This document shows positions 1 to 5,701 of a stretch of DNA of 8,752 nucleotides, piece by piece. This stretch comes from Frankiales bacterium (GTDB taxonomy: Bacteria > Actinomycetota > Actinomycetes > Mycobacteriales > SCTD01). The notes under the pieces are model-generated. The model worked only from the letters and a program-made list of their open reading frames with translations, was not told where the DNA came from and ran no database searches. Location: positions 1 to 8,752 of the forward strand of contig JAODNS010000254.1 of assembly GCA_025465145.1 (NCBI GenBank). The letters are read 5' to 3'. The position numbers were made by a program, and so were the translations under genes. Position 1 is the first letter of the stretch. The number at the start of each line of letters is the position of its first letter.

Positions 1-28
1 TTTCGGCCGTTATCCACGAAGCCGCAGC

Positions 29-52
29 GAGCAGGAACAAACTCCGTTGCTC
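29..52 (-). terminator. Weak hairpin at the end of the DUF1003 gene
   Basis: GAGCA at 29-33 pairs with TGCTC at 48-52, and GGA (34-36) can pair with TCC (43-45) around an ACAAAC loop, leaving a two-base bulge. The hairpin touches the DUF1003 stop codon (51-53), which is where a terminator for that gene would lie. There is no T-run after it on the minus strand, so it is at best a GC-type terminator and may be chance. Confidence 0.2.
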
Positions 53-566
53 ATACCGGAGGCAGGCCTGGGGACATGGCTGCCACAGCCTCGCTCAGTC
101 GCTGGTGCTCCAACCGCAACGCGGTGACCTCCGTATGCACGAGTTCGAGCACGTCCGCCGCGTGCCGGTCGGTCTGGTAGTCGTGCAGGGCAAGCTCGCT
201 GGAGATCTGATCGCTGCGCCGTGCGGCGATAAGCAGGATCGCTCCCTGCATCGCGGCCAGGCACGACAGCAGCAGATTCAGCAAAATGAAGGGGTAGGGG
301 TCGAACCCGCGGCGGCCGTTGTAGAGCATCCACACCCCGAGGAACGCCAACGCGCAAAACACGAACGTCCACGAACCCATCCCGTTGCGCATGCGATCGG
401 CAGCACGCTCGCCCGCCGTCAGGTGCTCTGCTGTGCGAACAGCGGGATGCCGGTGCCACGCGGCCCGCCTGAGGCGAAGTCCTGCGCGGCGAATGCCTTG
501 CGGGTCCGCACTGACGGACCCGTGCTGCTGGTCCGAAGATCCCGTGCCGTCTGAGTTCGCATCCAT
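51..566 (-). CDS. DUF1003 family two-helix membrane protein
   Basis: 171 residues. A polar, Arg-rich N-terminus (1-60) is followed by a GSWTF motif (64-68) that opens the first membrane helix (about 65-83), then the family signature FDPYPFILLNL (88-98), which opens the second helix (about 92-116). The tail at about 134-163 is rich in Leu, Glu and His and could form a coiled coil. This motif order is typical of DUF1003 inner-membrane proteins, whose biochemical role is unknown. The N-terminal extension is longer than the membrane core needs, so translation could begin further in, for example near Met59. The ATG at 566 is chosen because the frame is open from there, but no good Shine-Dalgarno precedes it. 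The gene stands alone, divergent from the 77-residue gene. Family assignment is firm; function is unknown. Confidence 0.9.
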   Translation of the reverse strand: MDANSDGTGSSDQQHGSVSADPQGIRRAGLRLRRAAWHRHPAVRTAEHLTAGERAADRMRNGMGSWTFVFCALAFLGVWMLYNGRRGFDPYPFILLNLLLSCLAAMQGAILLIAARRSDQISSELALHDYQTDRHAADVLELVHTEVTALRLEHQRLSEAVAAMSPGLPPV

Positions 567-681
567 CTGATCGACTCTGCCGTACGTGCCGATGCGGCCG
601 ATGTGCTCGGGCGTCCGGAACCCGTCGCCTGAGAGGACTCCCAGCGCGGCTCAGCGCCGTCACACCATGGCGGGAGCACGC

Positions 682-719
682 TTCCTCTGTCAGAAAGCGA
701 CCACAGAGCAGAGGAGGAA
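682..719 (+). promoter_or_regulatory. Leader of the 77-residue gene with possible Shine-Dalgarno-masking hairpin
   Basis: The 156-base gap 567-722 separates two divergent genes. Just before the ATG at 723 lies AGGAGGAAA, a strong ribosome binding site. Upstream, TTCCTC (682-687) can pair with GAGGAA (714-719), which is the binding site itself. The alternatives CCTCTG/CAGAGG (684-689 with 709-714) and CTCTGT/ACAGAG (685-690 with 703-708) leave part or all of the site free. The competing pairings are seen in the sequence; a regulatory role is inference. I found no clear -10 element in the gap. Confidence 0.3.
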
Positions 720-722
720 ACC

Positions 723-956
723 ATGCCACGCCACAACCCCAGCACTGTCATCGACGTCGACGATGGCAGCGACCGTCACGGAAGGCGGCTCGAGCGGGAC
801 ACCCGGGCCCGCACCCGGCGGCGTACCCGCCGCCGCGTCACTGTCACGCCTGACGGATTCGACCGGCAGCGCCACATCCCGCGACAGCTGCGCAACGACC
901 GCGATCTGGATCAGCAGGTCATCGACTGGCGATCGGGGCTCGTCCTGCAGGACTGA
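723..956 (+). CDS. Small arginine-rich hypothetical protein (77 aa)
   Basis: I do not recognise this protein. It has 77 residues, no membrane segment and an unusual make-up: 19 Arg and no Lys, against 12 Asp and 1 Glu. A dense basic stretch (RARTRRRTRRRV, 28-39) sits between two acidic, polar ends. That stretch could bind nucleic acid or another polyanion, but no known fold is visible. The ATG at 723 is well supported by AGGAGGAAA ending two bases before it, the best ribosome binding site in the left half of the window, and this is the main reason to believe the gene is real. Overlapping longer frames on both strands lack such a signal. It appears monocistronic. Confidence that it is translated is moderate. 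Confidence 0.62.
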   Translation: MPRHNPSTVIDVDDGSDRHGRRLERDTRARTRRRTRRRVTVTPDGFDRQRHIPRQLRNDRDLDQQVIDWRSGLVLQD

Positions 957-987
957 GCGACGCGTCGCGCTCGGCCCCTCACCCAGA

Positions 988-1003
988 GGCGGCCGGGGCC
1001 GCC
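988..1003 (+). terminator. GC hairpin after the 77-residue gene
   Basis: GGCGGC (988-993) pairs perfectly with GCCGCC (998-1003) around a CGGG loop, 32 bases after the stop codon at 954-956. The position suits a terminator, but no T-run follows, and GC-rich hairpins occur by chance in such DNA. Confidence 0.25.
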
Positions 1004-1062
1004 CCCTCGGCGCGGCGCAGCTGGAGCGCCCTTCGCTCAGCGCATGCTCAGGCACCCGCGCC

Positions 1063-1068
1063 TAGCCT
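1063..1068 (+). promoter_or_regulatory. Candidate -10 element for a leaderless kinase transcript
   Basis: TAGCCT fits the actinobacterial TAnnnT -10 pattern. Exactly six bases separate it from the GTG at 1075, so transcription would be expected to begin on the start codon itself. This agrees with the absence of any Shine-Dalgarno before that GTG. No good -35 is visible. The motif is short, so the call rests on its exact placement. Confidence 0.4.
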
Positions 1069-1074
1069 TCCTTC

Positions 1075-2466
1075 GTGAGCCCGACATTGCACGCCGCCTC
1101 GGCATGGTGGCGTCGGCACGCTGGCGTGCGCGTCACGACGTCGTTGGCAGCAGCTGCAGTTGTCGGCGCCGCCCTGGCGCTTTCCGCGGCACTTCTCGTC
1201 GTCCTGCTGCAGCGCAACCTGAGGGTGGCCGTTCACGACGCCGCGGTGCAGCGCGCCCAGGATGTCGCTGCCACGCTTGCACGTGATGGTGTCGACGCGC
1301 TGGGGTCGATCCCCGGCTCGAGCGAACGCAGCGTCGTACAGGTCGTGCAGTCCGATCGTGTCCTGGTCAGCAGTCCCGAGCTCACCGGCGAACCCCCGAT
1401 CGTCATGCTGCGTCCTGGGCCCGGTCAGCTGAGTACGTCGAGTGGTCGAGTTCCGCTCGGGGACGCTGACAACTACCTCATCGTTGCCCTGGGCCTGAGA
1501 TCTGCGGACGGCGCCCGGCTGGTTGTCATCGTGGCCCAATCGCTGGAGCCCGTCGAGGTGAGCATCCAGACATTGCGTCCGTTGCTGTTCGCCGGGGTGC
1601 CTCTGCTTGTGCTGCTGGTCGGCGGAGCCACCTTCTTTCTGGCTGGACGGGCCCTGCGCCCGGTCGAAGCCATCCGTAGGCGGGTCGCAGGCATCGATGC
1701 CGAGCAGCTCGGGCAGCGGGTCCCCGTCCCCTCCGCCCGCGACGAGGTCGGCCGGCTGGCCGAGACGATGAACGGCATGCTCGATCGACTCGAGTTCTCG
1801 GCGGCTGCGCAGCGACGCTTCGTCTCCGACGCCAGTCACGAGCTGCGAAGCCCGCTGGCGACCGTGCGCACCACGATGGAGGTAGCCCAGGTCCATCCCG
1901 AGATCACGGACTGGCCAGCGCTTACGCAGGTGGTCCTCGACGAGAGCGGTCGCATGCAGTCCCTGGTGTCGGACATGCTCCTGCTGGCACGTAGTGACGA
2001 AGGCGGCCTGCAGCTGCGGCGCACCGAGGTTGATCTCGATGACTTGTGCGAGCAGGAAGTGGCACGACTGCGCCGCTTGGGCGTGACAGTGTCTGCCGAA
2101 ATTCACCCGGTCCGCGTGGTCGGCGATGCGGACCGACTCGCACGGGTACTTCGCAACCTGTCCGACAACGCCGCTCGGCATGCGGCCACCAGCGTGCGCC
2201 TGCACCTTCGTGCCGAGGGACATGATGCAGTGTTGGACGTCAGCGACGACGGACCTGGCATTCCCCAGGATCAGCGAGCGCGGGTTTTCGAACGCTTCGT
2301 GCGACTCGACGAGAGCCGCACCCGCACGTCCGGGGGAACGGGCCTCGGCTTGCCGATCGTCCAGCAGATCGTGCAGGCCCATGGTGGAAGCGTGTCCGTG
2401 CTCGACGGCCCCGAGGGCGGTGCGCTCCTGCGGGTGATGCTGCCGCTGCCGGCCGGCCGGCCATAG
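1075..2466 (+). CDS. Membrane sensor histidine kinase (HAMP-HisKA-HATPase), orphan
   Basis: 463 residues, a full-length two-component sensor. Order: short cytoplasmic N-terminus; membrane helix 1 (about 24-46); extracytoplasmic sensor region of about 120 residues (47-168); membrane helix 2 (about 169-190); HAMP linker (about 191-243); HisKA domain with the H-box SDASHELRSPL, phospho-acceptor His255; ATPase domain with N-box NLSDN (Asn365), G1 box DDGPGIP (391-397), F-box around VFERFVR (404-410) and G2 box GGTGLGL (420-426). All catalytic motifs are intact, so it should autophosphorylate. The extracytoplasmic part has no Cys cluster or domain I can name, so the signal is unknown. It resembles actinobacterial CutS/MprB-type kinases in general layout. 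No response regulator lies on either side, so the partner must be elsewhere. The GTG start has no Shine-Dalgarno and looks leaderless. Its codons use T and A endings (GAT, CGT, GTT, CAA) more often than pafA does. Confidence 0.96.
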   Translation: MSPTLHAASAWWRRHAGVRVTTSLAAAAVVGAALALSAALLVVLLQRNLRVAVHDAAVQRAQDVAATLARDGVDALGSIPGSSERSVVQVVQSDRVLVSSPELTGEPPIVMLRPGPGQLSTSSGRVPLGDADNYLIVALGLRSADGARLVVIVAQSLEPVEVSIQTLRPLLFAGVPLLVLLVGGATFFLAGRALRPVEAIRRRVAGIDAEQLGQRVPVPSARDEVGRLAETMNGMLDRLEFSAAAQRRFVSDASHELRSPLATVRTTMEVAQVHPEITDWPALTQVVLDESGRMQSLVSDMLLLARSDEGGLQLRRTEVDLDDLCEQEVARLRRLGVTVSAEIHPVRVVGDADRLARVLRNLSDNAARHAATSVRLHLRAEGHDAVLDVSDDGPGIPQDQRARVFERFVRLDESRTRTSGGTGLGLPIVQQIVQAHGGSVSVLDGPEGGALLRVMLPLPAGRP

Positions 2467-2572
2467 GCGCTGCACGCTCTCGGCGTGCCAATAGCGTCGC
2501 GGTTGAGTCGGACTCCAGGGCTTGGCGCAAACCGAAAGGCGTGCTCGGTGGGGCCGTGCAGAGACAGTTGAA

Positions 2573-2594
2573 CCCCGCCCGACACCCCGCCCGA
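2573..2594. repeat. Tandem 10-base direct repeat
   Basis: CCCCGCCCGA occurs at 2573-2582 and again at 2585-2594, separated by CA. The second copy is also the left arm of the hairpin at 2585-2609. Either copy can therefore pair with the same right arm. Confidence 0.7.
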
Positions 2595-2609
2595 GAGAGT
2601 CGGGAGGGG
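2585..2609 (+). terminator. Candidate terminator downstream of the histidine kinase
   Basis: CCCCGCCCGA (2585-2594) pairs with TCGGGAGGGG (2600-2609) around a GAGAG loop, giving a ten-pair stem with a single G-A mismatch. It lies about 120 bases after the kinase stop. No T-run follows, as is common in actinobacteria. It is the most stable-looking intergenic hairpin I found in the window. Confidence 0.35.
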
Positions 2610-2985
2610 GTTGCCGACGCACTCGGCGGGGGAGTGCCGGCGCGATTGCCCGCTGCTGCCAGCTGACGCACCCCTTGTTCTTGCACCCGGCGAGTCCGGC
2701 CACCGCTCGAGGAGATGCGTCGTGGCCACCAAAGCGCCTGGCATCAGCGGCCCCTTGGCCGAGATGGGACCGATGGCCGGATTCGGTCCTGGACGGGTTG
2801 GGGCGATGCGGCGTTCACAGCATCTACGACCGGGCGGGAGCGCCCGCTGCCGTCCTGACGAGCGACCGAATCCTCGTGCTGCTCGCGTCGTGCACCGGAC
2901 GCCCGCCGCCGCCTGACCGGCGCTTGCGGCATGCGGGCGCTATGCAGTCGAGGCCGCCCTAGACCGTGCCCACTAGTCCGGTGCG

Positions 2986-3180
2986 ATGATCTCCGGCATG
3001 GGCTCGTACCTGTCGCACGGCGAGCCAGTCTGCGTCGAGACGGACGACGACCGCTACCTCGGGACCGCTGAAATCGTCGGCGATGTCGTGGTGGTCCGGA
3101 CCGGAAGGGTGGGCAGGCCGTTCAGAATCCCGATCGAGCAGATCGTCCGGGTCTCGGCACCGGACGACGGCGACACCTGA
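2986..3180 (+). CDS. Small hypothetical protein, probably a beta-barrel (64 aa)
   Basis: 64 residues with alternating hydrophobic and polar positions suggesting five short beta strands: EPVCVET, YLGTAEIVG, VVVVRTG, PFRIPIEQIVRVS. This resembles small SH3-like barrel proteins in actinobacteria, but I cannot name a family. There is no membrane segment or signal peptide. Codon third positions are largely G or C through the body, which supports real coding. Two start codons are possible, ATG at 2986 and ATG at 2998; neither has a clear Shine-Dalgarno, and the second removes only four residues (MISG). The gene stands alone, with about 270 bases before pafA, so a functional link to it is not shown. 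Confidence 0.6.
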   Translation: MISGMGSYLSHGEPVCVETDDDRYLGTAEIVGDVVVVRTGRVGRPFRIPIEQIVRVSAPDDGDT

Positions 3181-3208
3181 GCGTTGGCGGGTCGGTCGCG
3201 GTCGCCGC

Positions 3209-3218
3209 GTCAGCTGAC
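3209..3218. promoter_or_regulatory. Perfect 10-base palindrome in the gap before pafA
   Basis: GTCAGCTGAC reads the same on both strands and lies about 245 bases before the pafA start, in a 274-base gap. It could be half of a dimeric regulator site or chance. The rest of the gap holds the candidate -10 and the ribosome binding site listed separately. Confidence 0.2.
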
Positions 3219-3375
3219 CGGTAGCGCTTGTGGTCCTCGTGCCGGCGCGCGCCTCCGCTACAGCAACCGGGTAGCCAGAATTCACTGGCAGGCGTCCCAC
3301 AGTGTGCATGGCACGTCGCACTCGTTTCCGGGGCGCGCCAGGGTCGATGCACGTCCGGACCGTGTCAGGATGGCT

Positions 3376-3381
3376 TATGGT
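3376..3381 (+). promoter_or_regulatory. Possible -10 element for the pafA operon
   Basis: TATGGT matches TAnnnT and would give a 5' leader of roughly 65-70 bases ahead of the pafA ribosome binding site and start. No recognisable -35 is found 16-18 bases upstream. It is the best match I see in the gap, but weak. Confidence 0.22.
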
Positions 3382-3437
3382 CGACGCGCAACAAAGCCTC
3401 TGACCTGCGCTTCTGTCTCTGGTTCTGCGCCCAGCCC

Positions 3438-3447
3438 AAAGGAGGTG
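3438..3447 (+). promoter_or_regulatory. Perfect Shine-Dalgarno that decides the pafA start
   Basis: AAAGGAGGTG is a ten-base perfect complement of the 16S rRNA 3' end. Seven bases separate it from the ATC at 3455, ideal spacing, but 22 bases separate it from the GTG at 3470. It therefore points to the ATC, not the GTG, as the start of pafA. Confidence 0.85.
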
Positions 3448-3454
3448 GACCAAG

Positions 3455-4813
3455 ATCGAGAAGCGCATCGTGGGCATCGAGAACGAGTACGGCGTCACGT
3501 GCACGTTCAGGGGCCAGCGGCGGCTGAGCCCGGACGAGGTCGCGCGGTACCTGTTCCGCCGGGTCGTCAGCTGGGGCCGCAGCAGCAACGTGTTCCTCAA
3601 GAACGGCGCGCGGCTCTACCTCGACGTCGGCAGCCACCCCGAGTACGCGACGCCCGAGTGCGACAACGCGATCGACCTGGTGACCCACGACAAGGCGGGG
3701 GAGCGCACCCTCGAGGGCTTGCTCATGGACGCCGAGCGCCGCCTCCGCGAGGAGGGCATCGCCGGCGACATCTACCTGTTCAAGAACAACACCGACAGCG
3801 CGGGGAACTCGTACGGCTGCCACGAGAACTACCTCGTCGGCCGGCACGGGGAGTTCTCCCGGCTCGCCGACGTGCTCATCCCGTTCCTCGTCAGCCGGCA
3901 GATCGTCGTCGGCGCCGGCAAGGTGCTGCAGACCCCACGCGGCGCGGTGTTCTGCGTCAGCCAGCGCGCCGAGCACATCTGGGAGGGCGTGTCGTCGGCA
4001 ACGACCCGCAGCCGGCCCATCATCAACACCCGCGACGAGCCCCACGCCGACGCGGAGCGGTTCCGCCGGCTGCACGTCATCGTCGGCGACAGCAACATGA
4101 ACGAGGTCACGACGCTGCTCAAGATCGGCGCCACCGACCTGGTGCTGCGCATGATCGAGGCCGGCGTGGTCCTGCGGGACCTGACGTTGGAGAACCCGAT
4201 CCGCGCCATCCGCGAGATCAGCCACGACATCACGGGGACGCGCAAGGTCAAGCTCGCCAACGGCCGCGAGGCGAGCGCGCTGGAGATCCAGCGGGAGTAC
4301 TGCAACAAGGCGCAGGACTTCATCGACCGGCGCGGCGGTGACGTCACGGTGAAGCGGGTGCTCGACCTGTGGCAGCGGACGCTGACCGCCATCGAGACCG
4401 GCGACCTGTCGCTGGTGGACCGCGAGATCGACTGGGTCACGAAGTACCAGCTCATCGAGCGGTACCGCGCCAAGAACGACCTGCCGCTGTCGTCGCCGCG
4501 CATCGCCCAGCTCGACCTCGCCTACCACGACGTCAACCGCAACCGCGGCCTGTACTACCTGCTCGAGAAGAAGGGCGCGGTCGAGCGCGCGACCACCGAC
4601 CTCGCCGTCTTCGAGGCGAAGTCGCTGCCGCCGCAGACAACGCGGGCCAAGCTGCGTGGCGAGTTCATCAAGCGGGCACAGGAGAAGCGGCGCGACTTCA
4701 CCGTCGACTGGGTGCACCTGAAGCTGAACGACCAGGCCCAGCGCACGGTGCTGTGCAAGGACCCCTTCCGCTCGGTCGACGACCGGGTGGACAAGCTGAT
4801 CGCATCGATGTGA
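3455..4813 (+). CDS. pafA: Pup--protein ligase PafA
   Basis: PafA joins the C-terminal glutamate of Pup to lysines of target proteins using ATP, marking them for the mycobacterial-type proteasome in the cytoplasm. Read from the ATC at 3455 the protein has 452 residues, the length of M. tuberculosis PafA, and begins (M)EKRIVGIENEYG, aligning with MQRRIMGIETEFG there. Glu9 (ATP/Mg binding) and the catalytic base Asp57 in LYLDVGSHPEYAT are present. Other conserved blocks are FKNNTDSAGNSYGCHEN, SSATTRSRPIINTRDEPHAD and the C-terminal KLNDQAQRTVLCKDPFR. The first ATG, GTG or TTG in frame is the GTG at 3470, which would remove the first beta strand and give 447 residues; an in-frame stop at 3401-3403 rules out a longer form. 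The gene leads a tight plus-strand operon. pup, dop and prcBA are not nearby. Identity is certain; the start codon is inferred. Confidence 0.97.
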   Translation: MEKRIVGIENEYGVTCTFRGQRRLSPDEVARYLFRRVVSWGRSSNVFLKNGARLYLDVGSHPEYATPECDNAIDLVTHDKAGERTLEGLLMDAERRLREEGIAGDIYLFKNNTDSAGNSYGCHENYLVGRHGEFSRLADVLIPFLVSRQIVVGAGKVLQTPRGAVFCVSQRAEHIWEGVSSATTRSRPIINTRDEPHADAERFRRLHVIVGDSNMNEVTTLLKIGATDLVLRMIEAGVVLRDLTLENPIRAIREISHDITGTRKVKLANGREASALEIQREYCNKAQDFIDRRGGDVTVKRVLDLWQRTLTAIETGDLSLVDREIDWVTKYQLIERYRAKNDLPLSSPRIAQLDLAYHDVNRNRGLYYLLEKKGAVERATTDLAVFEAKSLPPQTTRAKLRGEFIKRAQEKRRDFTVDWVHLKLNDQAQRTVLCKDPFRSVDDRVDKLIASM

Positions 4814-4826
4814 ACGAGGAGCTCCT

Positions 4827-5198
4827 GTGTCCGACAAGCCGGTGATCGAGATCCCCGCGGGCGAGCCGCCCGCCGACCTGGTCATCGAGGACCTGTCCGT
4901 CGGCGATGGCCCGGAGGCCGTCTCGGGCAAGACCTGCACGATGCAGTACGTCGGCCACGGGTGGTCGACGAAGTCGCAGTTCGACGCCTCGTGGGACCGC
5001 GGTGAGCCGTTCACCTTCCGGTTGGGTGCCGGCATGGTCATCGGCGGCTGGGACCAGGGCGTCGCCGGGATGAAGGTCGGGGGTCGGCGGAAGCTGACGA
5101 TCCCGCCGCACCTGGGCTACGGCTCGCGCGGCGCCGGCGCGGCGATCAAGCCGGGGGAGACCCTGGTGTTCGTCGTCGACCTGCTCGGCGTCCGCTGA
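4827..5198 (+). CDS. FKBP-type peptidyl-prolyl cis-trans isomerase
   Basis: 123 residues, a single FKBP domain (about 15-122) with no signal peptide or membrane segment, so cytoplasmic. The enzyme speeds cis-trans isomerisation of bonds before proline. Residues that line the FKBP12 pocket have visible equivalents: Tyr41, Phe52-Asp53, Phe64, Val71-Ile72, Trp75, Tyr98 and Phe115. The family motifs GWDQGVAGMKVGGRRKLTIP (74-93) and LGYG (96-99) are intact. The flap insert around GHGWSTKSQ is of the kind seen in actinobacterial FKBPs. The GTG start lies 13 bases after pafA and follows GAGGAG (4815-4820) by six bases. Tight spacing implies co-transcription with pafA. Whether it works on PafA or on pupylated proteins is not shown. 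Confidence 0.95.
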   Translation: MSDKPVIEIPAGEPPADLVIEDLSVGDGPEAVSGKTCTMQYVGHGWSTKSQFDASWDRGEPFTFRLGAGMVIGGWDQGVAGMKVGGRRKLTIPPHLGYGSRGAGAAIKPGETLVFVVDLLGVR

Positions 5199-5200
5199 CG

Positions 5201-5701
5201 GTGGGCGTCAACGCCGCCGGCAGCTCCGACCCGGCGCTGCTCGGCATCTACCTGAACGACCACCTGGCCGGCGCGACCGGCGGGCTCGAGCTGTTCCGGC
5301 GCGCGACCTCCGCGCACAAGGGCACCTCGGCCGGCCCGGTGCTGGCGCGCCTCACGCGGGAGGTCGAGGAGGACCGGCAGGCGCTGCTCGACGTCATGTC
5401 CTCGCTGGGCATCCCGGTCCGCCAGTACAAGGTGGCGGCCGGCTGGGCGCTCGAGAAGGCCGGCCGGCTCAAGCTGAACGGCCGGCTGCTGAGCAGGTCG
5501 CCGGTCAGCTCGCTCGTCGAGCTGGAGGGCCTTCACCTCGGCGTGCTCGGCAAGGGCGCGGCGTGGCGGCTGCTCCGCCGGCTCGCCGACACCGAGCCCC
5601 GGCTGGACAAGGCCCGCCTCGACGCACTTGCGGAGCGGGCGCACCTGCAGGCCGAGGAGATCGAGCAGCTCCGGCTCGCCGCCGGCGTCGAGGCGTTCTA
5701 G
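5201..5701 (+). CDS. Conserved helical protein of unknown function (166 aa)
   Basis: I recognise the general type, a small actinobacterial all-helical hypothetical protein, but no named function. It has 166 residues, no signal peptide and no membrane helix. About four helices are suggested: 11-36 (LLGIYLNDHLAGATGGLELFR), 44-68, 101-128 and 134-163, a pattern compatible with a four-helix bundle. His21, Glu30, Glu54, His149 and Glu153 could be metal ligands of a ferritin-like fold, but I cannot confirm a metal site. The GTG start is two bases after the FKBP stop, so translation is probably coupled to it. Its TAG stop shares the CTAG at 5698-5701 with the opposing cyclase gene. Membership of the pafA operon is well supported; the role is unknown. 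Confidence 0.85.
   Translation: MGVNAAGSSDPALLGIYLNDHLAGATGGLELFRRATSAHKGTSAGPVLARLTREVEEDRQALLDVMSSLGIPVRQYKVAAGWALEKAGRLKLNGRLLSRSPVSSLVELEGLHLGVLGKGAAWRLLRRLADTEPRLDKARLDALAERAHLQAEEIEQLRLAAGVEAF

Larger units (their letters stand above)
2467..2985. other. 519-base stretch without a convincing gene
   Basis: Short open frames exist on both strands (for example 2522-2962 and 2611-2916 on plus, 2744-2932 on minus), but they are rich in Pro, Arg and Cys, mutually overlapping, and lack ribosome binding sites. One plus-strand stretch near 2815-2890 reads like a protein fragment (IYDRAGAPAAVL, then SDRILVLLA), which may be a decayed gene or chance. The region also holds a direct repeat (2573-2594), a long hairpin (2585-2609) and a six-base GC hairpin, CGGGCG/CGCCCG with a GGAG loop, at 2831-2846. 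I see no tRNA, riboswitch or mobile-element end. Confidence 0.55.

Noticed and set aside
10..18. A DnaA-box-like TTATCCACG
   Set aside because: It is one base off the consensus, single, and without an AT-rich region or further boxes, so there is no sign of a replication origin.
290..312. A tRNA T-loop-like sequence (GGGTTCGACCCC on the minus strand)
   Set aside because: It encodes part of the conserved DUF1003 FDPYPF motif, and no acceptor or anticodon arms can be drawn around it.
10..729. A 239-codon minus-strand frame covering the DUF1003 gene
   Set aside because: It overlaps DUF1003, which has clear family motifs in a different frame, and its product is Arg-, Pro- and Cys-rich.
1048..2703. 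A 551-codon minus-strand open frame opposite the histidine kinase
   Set aside because: The plus strand carries an unmistakable kinase with every motif. The antisense product is His- and Gln-rich without a recognisable fold.
2522..2962. A 146-codon plus-strand frame after the kinase as a real gene or lost response regulator
   Set aside because: There is no ribosome binding site, the composition is Pro/Arg/Cys-rich, and no receiver-domain Asp or Lys motif is seen. Kept only as a possible remnant.
3445..3447. The GTG inside the Shine-Dalgarno as the start of pafA
   Set aside because: It is out of frame with pafA and overlaps the binding site, leaving no spacing for the ribosome.
3184..4341. 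A 385-codon plus-strand frame overlapping pafA in another phase
   Set aside because: It starts in the gap and then shadows pafA as an Arg- and Pro-rich string. pafA itself is certain in its own frame.
3365..5041. A 558-codon minus-strand open frame opposite pafA and FKBP
   Set aside because: It is a mirror of GC-rich codons in pafA. The product is Val-, Leu- and Asp-rich without domain motifs.
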